Part shown: piece by piece, positions 1 to 8,458 of the stretch
Position numbering within the stretch: the first letter of the stretch is position 1
How the letters are laid out: each line of letters opens with the position of its first letter
Assembly (NCBI GenBank): GCA_036924285.1
Contig: JAYKYS010000011.1
Location: 4,774,001-4,838,000, forward strand
Length of the DNA: 64,000 nt
DNA from: Asterella californica
Lineage: Eukaryota > Streptophyta > Marchantiopsida > Marchantiales > Aytoniaceae
Reading direction: 5' to 3'
Position numbers and translations under genes: made by a program
The notes under the pieces: model-generated
What the model saw: only the letters and a program-made list of their open reading frames with translations
Database searches by the model: none
Told to the model about the DNA's origin: nothing

Positions 1-567
1 CACGTAATTACCAAAAGAAATAATATGTTTTTATTGCGAAAGATTGAGACACATAAAAAATCTCAATATTTTCTATATATAAGTCAACAACAAAAAAGAA
101 GAGGTAACGAGGATAATCTGGAAATATGTATAACTCAATGTTTCTAGAAAGAAAAGCAGAGGAATCTATGCATGCAATGACAAGAGAAATCAAGAAACTA
201 ATGAGCATGGAAGAAAATCAAGAAGAGCTACCTGACATAAAACAAGATAATGAAGAAGAATGAAGATGGAAAAAGGAAGATCGGATTGCAAATGAAGTTG
301 TCTCGGATATAAGAAAAGGCCGAGAAGAAGCGCTTACAAGTAGAGTTGGTCAAAGAAACAAAAGAATGAACAAAAAACATCAACCCATCATCCGAGAAAC
401 ATAATTAAAAAGAATCTAGAAGGAGGAGAAATATGAAATAATGCGAGTGGAGACCAACTTCTGAGTCTTAAAGAAAGCTAAGATTATTACGAGATAAAGT
501 ATTTGTGTAACAGGTAAAAATTATGATGGAGGAGTTATTGAATGTATCACTGAATTACGTTCAATCC
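1..567 (+). mobile_element. Left flank of nested insertion, probable remnant of older Ty3 element (Ty3-C)
   Basis: No intact gene is present. The plus strand gives short Lys/Glu-rich open stretches (for example around 177-260) interrupted by stops. The assignment is indirect. This stretch is joined across the 5-bp target duplication of Ty3-A to DNA at 16510 onward, and that right-hand DNA encodes a Ty3 protease and integrase on the plus strand. The left flank would therefore be the gag-side part of the same element. No LTR end is visible inside the window. Confidence 0.3.
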
Positions 568-572
568 GTATG
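568..572. repeat. Target-site duplication GTATG, left copy (Ty3-A)
   Basis: GTATG sits directly before the LTR that starts TGTAAGATGG. The same five bases follow the other LTR at 16510-16514. A 5-bp duplication is the usual product of Ty3 integration. It shows that the two LTRs, 15 kb apart, bound one insertion. Confidence 0.85.
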
Positions 573-1012
573 TGTAAGATGGACTCTAGAGTGAACTCAA
601 AACTCGAATGCCCGTGGGGGTGCATCCACAGCCTTTATATAGTGAGAGGAATAGTACATGATAAACTTCCGGTCAATGGTGAGCTCTCACACGGATCGCT
701 GATGTGACTTACAAGCAGCCTTAGATCTAGAACAACATCTAGAGGGTTCAGAATGAGCCACGTAAGAGGCTCGCTGGAAAGTTCTAGAAGCTTCTTTCTA
801 GAAACTTCCTTCTGGAAGCTTCCCGGCTAGAAAGTTCTCGAAGCTTCTTTCTAGAAGTTTCCCGGCGGACTTTTGGCGCACCTGCCTATTGGTAGAAGTA
901 CTATTTGCTGGATGTATTCTCCGGGCAACTTAGCCGTAACTAATTCTTATACCAAAGACTTCTACCAAATCAATTTCCTCTCTAGTTGATAAGTAGGGCT
1001 CTACTTATTACA
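573..1012 (-). repeat. 3' LTR of Ty3-A (440 bp)
   Basis: The repeat has TGTAA...TTACA inverted ends and about 93 % identity by eye to 16084-16509. It is 14 bp longer than its partner, and the extra length is one unit of the heat-shock-element array. A TATA box on the minus strand is at 633-641 (reads TATATAAAG on that strand). Confidence 0.88.
777..861. promoter_or_regulatory. Array of five perfect heat-shock elements in the 3' LTR of Ty3-A
   Basis: Five copies of the 13-base consensus TTCnnGAAnnTTC lie at 782-794, 796-808, 810-822, 835-847 and 849-861. A further GAA block at 777-779 is in phase with the first. Spacing is 14, 14, 25 and 14 bases. This is the binding pattern of trimeric heat-shock factor. 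The array lies upstream of the TATA box when read in the element's direction, so it is placed as a U3 enhancer. HSF binding itself is inference. Confidence 0.7.
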
Positions 1013-2144
1013 CATTGCGATATCTTTTTGTGTGAAAATAGTGACTATCACATCTCTAAATTACATTTAGTGTTTAAAGTAGGCTATCACACTTGTATCC
1101 TATGAAGCGCATAGTTCTACACTCCATTAATAGGCTTCTAACAACGTTTCCATTGTTTCTAGAACAACTAACATTTAAACACTGTAAGCTTTGTTCATGG
1201 GAAAATATGGGGATTCAATTCTATTTCCCTGTATCTTTTACACTAATATAAGGAAGTTGGCCATCAAGGGAAAGGATCAATGAAATACTTTTCAATTTAG
1301 AGAAATGATAAATTTCTTTTTATATTTATTTCAAGTATACAACAATATTTTCCTACCATTAAAAAGATTTCCTCATATGTGTTTTATATGAAATATCTGT
1401 AAATATTATAGGGAAATATGTTCAGTCATATTTGATACCGCAATCATTATGTATGATGTACAATTCAAAAATTGAGTTGATGTATCTAACAGCAGATTAA
1501 TTCGGGTTGAAATATGTTTATGATATTGAACTTCAAGTTTAATTATTTCATGTGTATACCTATATATGTTTATATGTGTTTATACTTTATCCCAGAAATG
1601 TATAAACAGATGACAACAGATGGTGCAATCACATTCCAACAAGTGTCAATAATTTATTTACTAGAGTGTATTATAATGGCCGTTAAATACTAGATAAATC
1701 CTTCTATACACCTATATAGGTTAATACATGTTTATAAAAAAACCAGTACAGATAGCGCAACTAGAACCCAGCAAGTGACAAAACTTCATTCGTTGAAGTA
1801 TACTGTAATGGAGATGCATACTAGATAAATCCCTTTATACACCTATATAACTTCATATGTGTTTCTAAAATGTGAACATACCCATTGAACACTACAACAA
1901 TCTATGATAAGAAATAACTAAGATAAATGACTAAAACAAGTTACTCAAGGCAACATATAACTAGATACCATTGATATAACTAAAAAAGCTATTTATTTAT
2001 TTTTGAAAAAACATTTTCCAATGTACTATTTATTGTACATCCGGCAGCATATACATCTTCAGTATTGTTTCCAGATCTATAAGTTGTACAATGAGATACA
2101 TCTCCTCTAAAGAAGAATAAATCTCCATCTCCTCCTCCCCTCTT
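1013..2144 (-). other. 3' untranslated part of Ty3-A with diverged tandem repeats
   Basis: This AT-rich stretch between the chromodomain stop codon and the 3' LTR has no supported gene. A diverged repeat of about 131 bases recurs between about 1550 and 1990; the phrase CTAGATAAATCC followed by ACACCTATATA appears near 1691 and 1822. A polypurine run on the minus strand lies at about 2119-2142, just after the stop codon, but it is 1.1 kb from the LTR, so its role as the polypurine tract is uncertain. An insertion in this interval is possible. Confidence 0.5.
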
Positions 2145-3797
2145 TTAAGAAGCAACGTCCTCGTTGCTCAACTGCTGTTCGAAAGCTTTGACTATGAGTG
2201 GGGCGTGTGCAAGATTGGTTGCAGGTTCCCAAGTTGCTTCATGTAATGGATAGCTTTTCCATTTTACCAAATAATCTACCCGTTGATGACGAGTCCCACG
2301 AACACGTTTCTTTAAGGTGTGTTCCACTTCAAACTCTTCGTCGTCATCAATAATTTGAGGGAGAGGTCGTGACTCTTGCGAATTGCCAAATTGAGGAGGT
2401 CGTGGTGTATATCGTCGTAATAAAGACACATGAAAAACTAGATGAATCTTCATGTGGGGTGGAAGTTTGAGTTGATATGCCACTGCTCCAATTCTACGGA
2501 CAACAGAGAAAGGTCCGATGAAGCGAGGGTTGAATTTACGACTGCCAATCAGAGTAAAGTTGGTTGTGGATAACCAAACTTGATCATCAATCGTGAACTC
2601 TTCATGCCGACGGTGTCCATCGGCATATTGCTTTTGTCGATTCTGAGCAACTGTAGTTTCACCTTAGCTTTTTCCACTTCTTGTTGAATTCGTACAACGA
2701 ACTCATTGACAACATCCACTTTGGTGTTGACTGAAGACGCCGTGCCGAACCGTGTCAAATTTGCTGGTGTGAGAGGATGTTTATCGTACATGAGATAAAA
2801 AGATGTTTCATGAGTAGATGCATTGAGGGAGTTGTTGTAGGAAAATTCTACCAAAGGGAGTAAGGTGTCTCACTTCGCTTGCTCCTCCAGAGTAAAGGCT
2901 CGTAGCATGTCTTCAATCGTACGATTGGCTCTTTCAGTTTGTCCATCGATTTGTGAGTGATAAGCAGTAGACATGGCAAGTTTGGTCTTGAACAGACCAA
3001 ATAGAGTTCTCCAAAACATATTAGTAAACTGAGGACCTCTATCTGTTATAAGCACCCACGATAGACCGTGTTGAGCAAAAATGGTGTTCAAATATAACTG
3101 AGCAAGTTGCGGTGCTGAGACGTCTTTCGTGGTTGGTCGGAGGTGGATCATCTTGCTGAGCTTATCGACAAAGACGACTATGGAGTAAAAACTTGAGCTA
3201 GTCATGGGTAGTTCACACACTAACTCCATACTAACATGTTCCCAACGTTTAGAAGGGATCGGGAGGGGTTGAAGAAGACCGGAGGGTGCTTGATTTGTAG
3301 TCTTATTTTGTTGACACATTGCACAACTCCGAGTTGTATACTGCAACATCCTCTGCCATCTTGGGTCAATAGAACACTCGTTGGACTGCTTCCAATGTCT
3401 TTTCTGCCCCCATCAGTCCTGCAATGATTGAATCATGACATTCAATTAGTATGGTGGTACGTAGTTTTGGATCATCTGGGATCCATAACTTCCCTTCATA
3501 GAATACCAAACCATGGTTGCGGGTGATGGTTCTTGAAGATTTTGCTGCTACAATCTGTGCAACTGATCTTGTGTCCTCGATCAATTTTGTCCAGAAGTCA
3601 TAATTCACCTTGACTTCAGAGACTATGTTATGCACCATAGGCATGCGGGTTAATGCATCAGCAATTTGCTTCTTGCCCTCAACATACGTGATGGTCATGT
3701 TGAATCGCTGTCTCCATTCTGTCCAACGGATTTGTCTCTTTGAGAGATCCTTCTGTGTCTCCAAGTAGACTAAAGGTATGTGGTCTGTCTCGATCAC
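2145..3797 (-). pseudogene. Ty3-A RNase H end, integrase and C-terminal chromodomain (broken)
   Basis: Read from 3797 down, the frame gives the end of RNase H with the tether ADALTRMP, then part of the integrase zinc region. After a frame break comes the integrase core with ITDRGPQF and the later HSQIDGQTERANRTIE region, followed by the GPY-side sequence and a chromodomain ending at 2145. The chromodomain shows YLVKWKSYPLHEATWEP, typical of chromoviruses, which use it to target histone marks. The frame is broken near 3360, 2860 and 2500. The usual first catalytic Asp (MDF in relatives) reads MEL here, so even the core looks inactive. It is part of one polyprotein with the RT to its right. Confidence 0.85.
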
Positions 3798-5348
3798 AAA
3801 AGCCTTCTCCCCTAGATAGTGCTTCCAATGCTTCGTGGCGAAGACATACTCATACTCAAATACAATGTAGAGAATATGCGCTCCGCGTCGGCCATCTGCA
3901 AAATGATAGATATTCTGCGTTGAGTCTCAGATGGGGGCCCCCCCATCAGAGATGTCTCCTCGGACATTCTTCTCTTTCGGTGGTGTGATAGTTTTGTTCT
4001 GCTGGTAACAACTTCTGAGAGAAGTATGCAATTGAATGCCAACCATCTTTCCATTCTTGCTGCAACACCGCCCTTACTGCCGTGCCTGATGCGTCCGTTG
4101 CTAACTTGATAGATTTCTTCGGATCGTACCATGTAGTAGTGCGGTCTTCAGTGCTTGAAAACCTACTTCTTGCGTTGTTTCTCGCATCCATTTCTTTCCT
4201 TTGCTTAACAGGGCAGTTAGTGGTTGTGCAAGCTTGGCAAAATGCTTAACAAATCTACGATAAAATCCTGTCAATCCCAGGAAGCTCTTAAGTTGAGTCT
4301 GACATTCTGGAGCCTTCCATTGTTGGATGACAACTATTTTATTTACCATTACTTGTATGTCTTCTGCACTCACTATGTGTCTTAAGTAATCCACCTCCGT
4401 CTTATCAAATTCACATTTTGAAATTTTGACATACAATTTATTTCGGCGGGGTACTTGGAGAACCTCTCTCAAATGGTGCACATGTTCCTTCATAGTTTTG
4501 CTATAGACCAGGATGTCGTCAAGAAATACAACGATTGATCTGTCTAAGTACGGACGGAATATGTCATTCATCAGGTCCGTGAAGATGGCTGGTGCATTTG
4601 TGAGACCAAATGACATCACTAAGTATTCGAAGTGACCATACCTTGTTCGAAAGGCAATCTTCTCCACACCTTCATCAGCAATTCGAATCTGGTTATACTC
4701 GCTCCGTAAGTCTAGCTTCGTGAAGTACTTTGCTCCTTCAAGTTGGTCGAACAAGTCATCCATCCGAGGTAGTGGATACTTATTCTTCATTGTTTGTTGA
4801 TTGAGTGCTCGATAATCGATGCACATCCGTAGGCTGTTATCTTTTTTCTTCACAAAAAGGACTAGAGCTCCATATGGTGACACGCTAGACAGGATAAAGT
4901 CTTTCTGCAACATCTCCTCGATTTGTGCCTTGCACTCCTCCAATTCATGTGGTGCTAGTCTGTATGAGGTCTTACAAGGAGGGGTGCTCCTTGAAATCAC
5001 CTCGATTTTGTGGTCACTCCTTCGTTTTGGTGGTAGCCCTGAAGGAAGATCATCGGGAAAAACATCCCCATATTCTGCTATCACATTTGTCAAGCTTTCT
5101 GGAATCTGTCCCTCGAGCCGTGCACTTGAGATCTCTCTTATTAAACCCAGAAAGCAAACATCGCTATTACGTATAGCACTCGTACCTATTACATACAAAG
5201 GCAAGTTCTGTCTTCGAGATCTAACTCTATCTCCGGATATTTTCCACTGTTTAATTTTCATCACTTTTCTTCGCCAATCCACTTCGAGATTATACTGCTC
5301 CATCCACGACATACCCAATATGACATCATAACGTGCTAATTTGATCAC
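3798..5348 (-). pseudogene. Ty3-A reverse transcriptase and RNase H (broken)
   Basis: The 415-codon stretch 4101-5348 opens with the post-protease motif VILGMSWM. It then shows the RT core: [27 protein letters not shown] with the first catalytic Asp, [15 protein letters not shown], and [11 protein letters not shown] with the catalytic Asp pair. The connection to RNase H is frameshifted near 4190 and again near 3950-3800. RNase H continues as [18 protein letters not shown] and AYFSQKL, then ITYVEGKKQIADAL in the next segment. The RT fold is well preserved apart from the breaks. It copies element RNA into cDNA in the particle. Confidence 0.88.
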
Positions 5349-5351
5349 TCG

Positions 5352-5600
5352 TCACTCAATGTCTTCGCGATATTCGTGTAAAATAAGTTCTATCTTTCGA
5401 GGTAGAGATTCAATCTTCTCAGTTTGTCCATTGGGTAGTTCCACCTCTTCACTCTCATCACTTTCTAACTCCATTCTCAACTTCATAGCAATCGATCGAG
5501 ATAAAAATTTCTCGGTTGCACCAGGATCGATTAGTACTCTCACCTGGGTCCCTTCCAAGACTCCATTCGTGACAATCAACTGCGCATTATTTTTTGTCAA
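5352..5600 (-). pseudogene. Ty3-A aspartic protease region
   Basis: The frame shows VRVLIDPGATEKFLSRSIA, the retrotransposon protease core. The active triad reads D-P-G rather than D-S/T-G, a known variant in plant Ty3 elements. It lies between gag and RT as expected and is separated from RT by a stop codon at 5349-5351. It would cut the Gag-Pol polyprotein during particle maturation. Confidence 0.75.
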
Positions 5601-5758
5601 ACTCCTTCTCCTTCTCTCGTCTTTCTTCTCCCTCCTTGCATCAGTAAGGCCGCGAGATGCATTTACTGGTGTTCTTTGTTTCCTAGTCTTGTCTCGACTT
5701 TTTCATTTCCTTCCGTCTTCAGATGATTCAGAGATCGACGATATGGAGGTCTTGGATC

Positions 5759-6793
5759 TCAAGGAAAACGATTTTGGTAGTTTACAGCTATGTTGTCAAA
5801 TCGTCCATAGTTGTAACATCGACGTTGCTCGGATTGAGGTGCAGCGTTCCTGATACCTTTTCTTCTAGGAGCTCCTTGACGTCTTTCTTCTGGCCGTCCT
5901 CGACGATCTCCATCTTGAAACTGTCGTGGCTGATAGCGGATGTTGCCTAGCTCCATGGGTGTCGGACCGTTTGCATACGAGATTTTGGATCGATTCTGAT
6001 GATTTGATGAAATCATCACTTCTCCTCCTAATGCTCCAGCAATTCTTTGAGCGCAAGCGATAACACTGAAAAATCGTGAGTGGATTTTGCACCATTACTT
6101 CCTGTCGGATTCTTTTCTTCAACCCCCTCTTGAAATTATCAAGAGCCTCCGCTGGACTCATATCAGTGATTGCAACTTGCAAGTCGAGGAAAGTTTCTAC
6201 ATACTCTTGAAGGCTTCCCTTCTGTTTCAATCCCCACATCCTCGTTCGAGCCATTTGCACAGAATCCACAGGTTGGAAATTCTTCAACAGACCTTCTTGC
6301 ATTGCAGTCCATGTTACTGTTCTCCCTTCCGTCAACACCGATCTCTCTCATGCATCAGACCACGTGAGAGCTTTATCGTTCAAGTATCCACACGCAAACA
6401 CTCCCGCTACGTGATCCGTGATTTGCGTAATGAAAAGTCGTAAATATCGATTCATTCGAGAAATCCAATTCTCGATTACTTCCATGATTCGTTGGTATTT
6501 GTACGGTTTAATGTTACATGTCTTCTTTATCCGTAGTAATAGGGCACATTCATCGTCGACTGGAGTTCTAACGATTTGTGCCACGGGTTCCCTTGGTGCA
6601 GCTTGCTCTCCCACCACCGGTACTCCTTGAGACGATCCTCCCCTTCCAACGTCTGCCATACATTGATCCTCGAGGTTCAACATTTTGTTCTGTAGTGCGT
6701 CAATCGTCATCTTCATCTCCTAAAATTCTCTCAGCATGCCATGCATCAATTCCTGCATCACCAACTCTAGGTTTGGAGGTTGCGGCTCCATGA
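5759..6793 (-). pseudogene. Ty3-A gag (broken), with degenerate zinc knuckle
   Basis: The gag start at 6793 (MEPQPPNLEL) runs into an in-frame TAG near 6720 and resumes at 6716. Later parts carry the Ty3 gag region with LTWSDA and a frame break near 6345, then MARTRMWGLKQKGSLQEYV, typical of Ty3 capsid, and an Arg-rich tail. The zinc knuckle at about 5760-5820 reads CYNYGRFDNIAVNY. Two of the expected Cys are Tyr, each explained by one G-to-A change. Gag forms the particle and binds RNA; this copy could not. Confidence 0.75.
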
Positions 6794-7008
6794 TCGCTCT
6801 CTCTCTCTCTCTCCAACGACATGAAAGTTTCAAGCTTTTCCTAGTATAGAGTTATGACGGACACTTAGAAACGTTCGTACACTACAAGTACTACAAAAGG
6901 GACAGGAGAATCGATTATCTCGCAGTAGAAATCCTCACCAAAATTTCTAATCACAAACTCTCTATGTAACGATTTCGGTCTGCAGACATAGCGGATCTCC
7001 ACTCACGT
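6794..7008 (-). other. Ty3-A leader, gag-proximal part
   Basis: This is the untranslated leader of Ty3-A between the nested Ty3-B copy and the gag start. It contains a short (CT)n run at about 6798-6822. It continues on the far side of Ty3-B at 15716. No reading frame is supported here. Confidence 0.6.
7005..7008. repeat. Target-site duplication ACGT, left copy (Ty3-B)
   Basis: ACGT precedes the TGTCGCGCC start of the Ty3-B LTR and recurs at 15716-15719 after the other LTR. Only four bases match (the next base differs on each side), slightly short of the usual five for Ty3. Confidence 0.65.
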
Positions 7009-8382
7009 TGTCGCGCCATTTGGCGGCTACATGCTTGACTTCTACTCCGACACTTAGGTTTGGTAGTTCTAGAAGTTAGCTCATATTACTTCTAGTCCTT
7101 TATGTATATGTTTGACACCTTTGCATACGGTGTTAACACTATTTTGAGTCCTAGTAGGCTGATAGTATGTTAGTTATCTTGTTCAAGCATTTGTGCGCTT
7201 GTGCAAGTGACTTCTTACTTGTCTATGACGTTCAATATACATAACTTAGGGTTTCCATGCTGATAGGGGTTTGAGCTCATGGGTTGTACTTACTTGTCGT
7301 CCATGCACGCTTTCTAGCTAATTTAAGTTATTTTTCAGGGCTATATGTCATTTTAGGTAGTTTAAGTTTTACGCTGGCACTCTAGGGGGCTTGACGTGGT
7401 AGCTTATGAGTGTAGATAAGTTACCAGGTAGTTTAAGGCACAAAAGGACAGTCAAGTGGAGCTATGAACTCCCATTGGTCCATTTTTGTCTTTTGTAAAA
7501 CTCTAAGTTTAGAAATAGAGCTCTAGAGGAGAGTTCGAGCAATTGGTGAGGGATCTTCGAAATCTGAGAACACAGGAAGAGAGAGCTCGTCGTGCTAAGC
7601 ACTGTCATTGAAATTTTTGCTCGATTTGGATCAATAAACAAGGAGTTATGCCCAATTGAAGTTCGGATTGTGCCAAAACTGCATCACTTTTGTTGATTTG
7701 GGGGTTTTCGGTGCCAATTGCAGCAGAATTGAGGAAATCACTTCAAAACTTCGTGGTTGCGTTCACTGTCAGGAGGGCTACGACTGTCCAAAAATTTTCG
7801 CATCGATTGAGTAACTGAGTAATTCAGGGCGGCCGCTGAAGCAGAGGGGGTCTGAAAAGCTCTTAATCTAGAGCAGCGACTTCAGAGGAGGAGATCTGGA
7901 GTTCTGTGTACATTCAGGAGTCCCAACTTCACAGGGATGTTCAGCATCCTGTAGACTTCAAATACTGTGAGAAGATTTGAAATTCATCGAGCCAATTCTC
8001 TGTTCTATGTCTGAATAGTTGTCTAGGTACCAGAAATTGCCATAATTCTCTTATTCAGAACTTTTCTGTTCATATCTCCGTGTCAGAATTTGATCTCAGG
8101 TTGAAACTTCGTCTGTGAGTTCAGTAGTACCTCATTTGCATGTAGGGGAAGTTTAGAGGTCTAAACCTTCATAGTTTTCCTCTCTTTGAGTGTCAAAGTT
8201 CATCGCCTAAGTCTATTACTACCAGTGAGACCTAAGTTTCGCTTTTTTGAGCATATCAGAGGATCCTACACTCCTGTGTGAGTGTTTATAGCTCCTGTCG
8301 TGACCTGAAAGCCAACCTCTCGAGTAAACAACCACAGCCAGAAGCCCGGCGCTTTCCTAGGTAGACGGATCACACTCCGACA
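7009..8382 (+). repeat. 5' LTR of Ty3-B (1374 bp)
   Basis: The LTR starts TGTCGCGCCATTTGGCGGC and ends CACACTCCGACA, giving TGTCG/CGACA inverted ends. It is a direct repeat of 14343-15715. The left edge is set by the loss of similarity between the two copies before TGTCG, and the right edge by divergence after CGACA. Confidence 0.93.
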
Positions 8383-8393
8383 TACTCTCTTTT

Positions 8394-8411
8394 TGATGAA
8401 CTCGACGTGAA
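8394..8411 (+). other. Candidate primer-binding site of Ty3-B
   Basis: TGATGAACTCGACGTGAA lies 11 bases after the 5' LTR. Nearly the same motif, TGGTGAACTCGACGTGAA, follows the related LTR at 42627 (42631-42648). Conservation at this position in two diverged copies suggests the tRNA primer site. I did not identify the matching tRNA. Confidence 0.4.
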
Positions 8412-8458
8412 ACACCTAGGGTGGGAGTTTTCTTGAGAGTGTTACAGGATCAGATATC

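Noticed and set aside
573..1012. Copia-type element suggested by short LTRs and a Met-tRNA primer site
   Set aside because: The target duplications and internal order tie these LTRs to the gypsy-type pol with chromodomain at 2.1-6.8 kb. The Met-tRNA site is common in Ty3 elements too.
4819..5331. 170-residue plus-strand frame opposite the Ty3-A RT
   Set aside because: It is the antisense shadow of conserved RT sequence and has no motif of its own.
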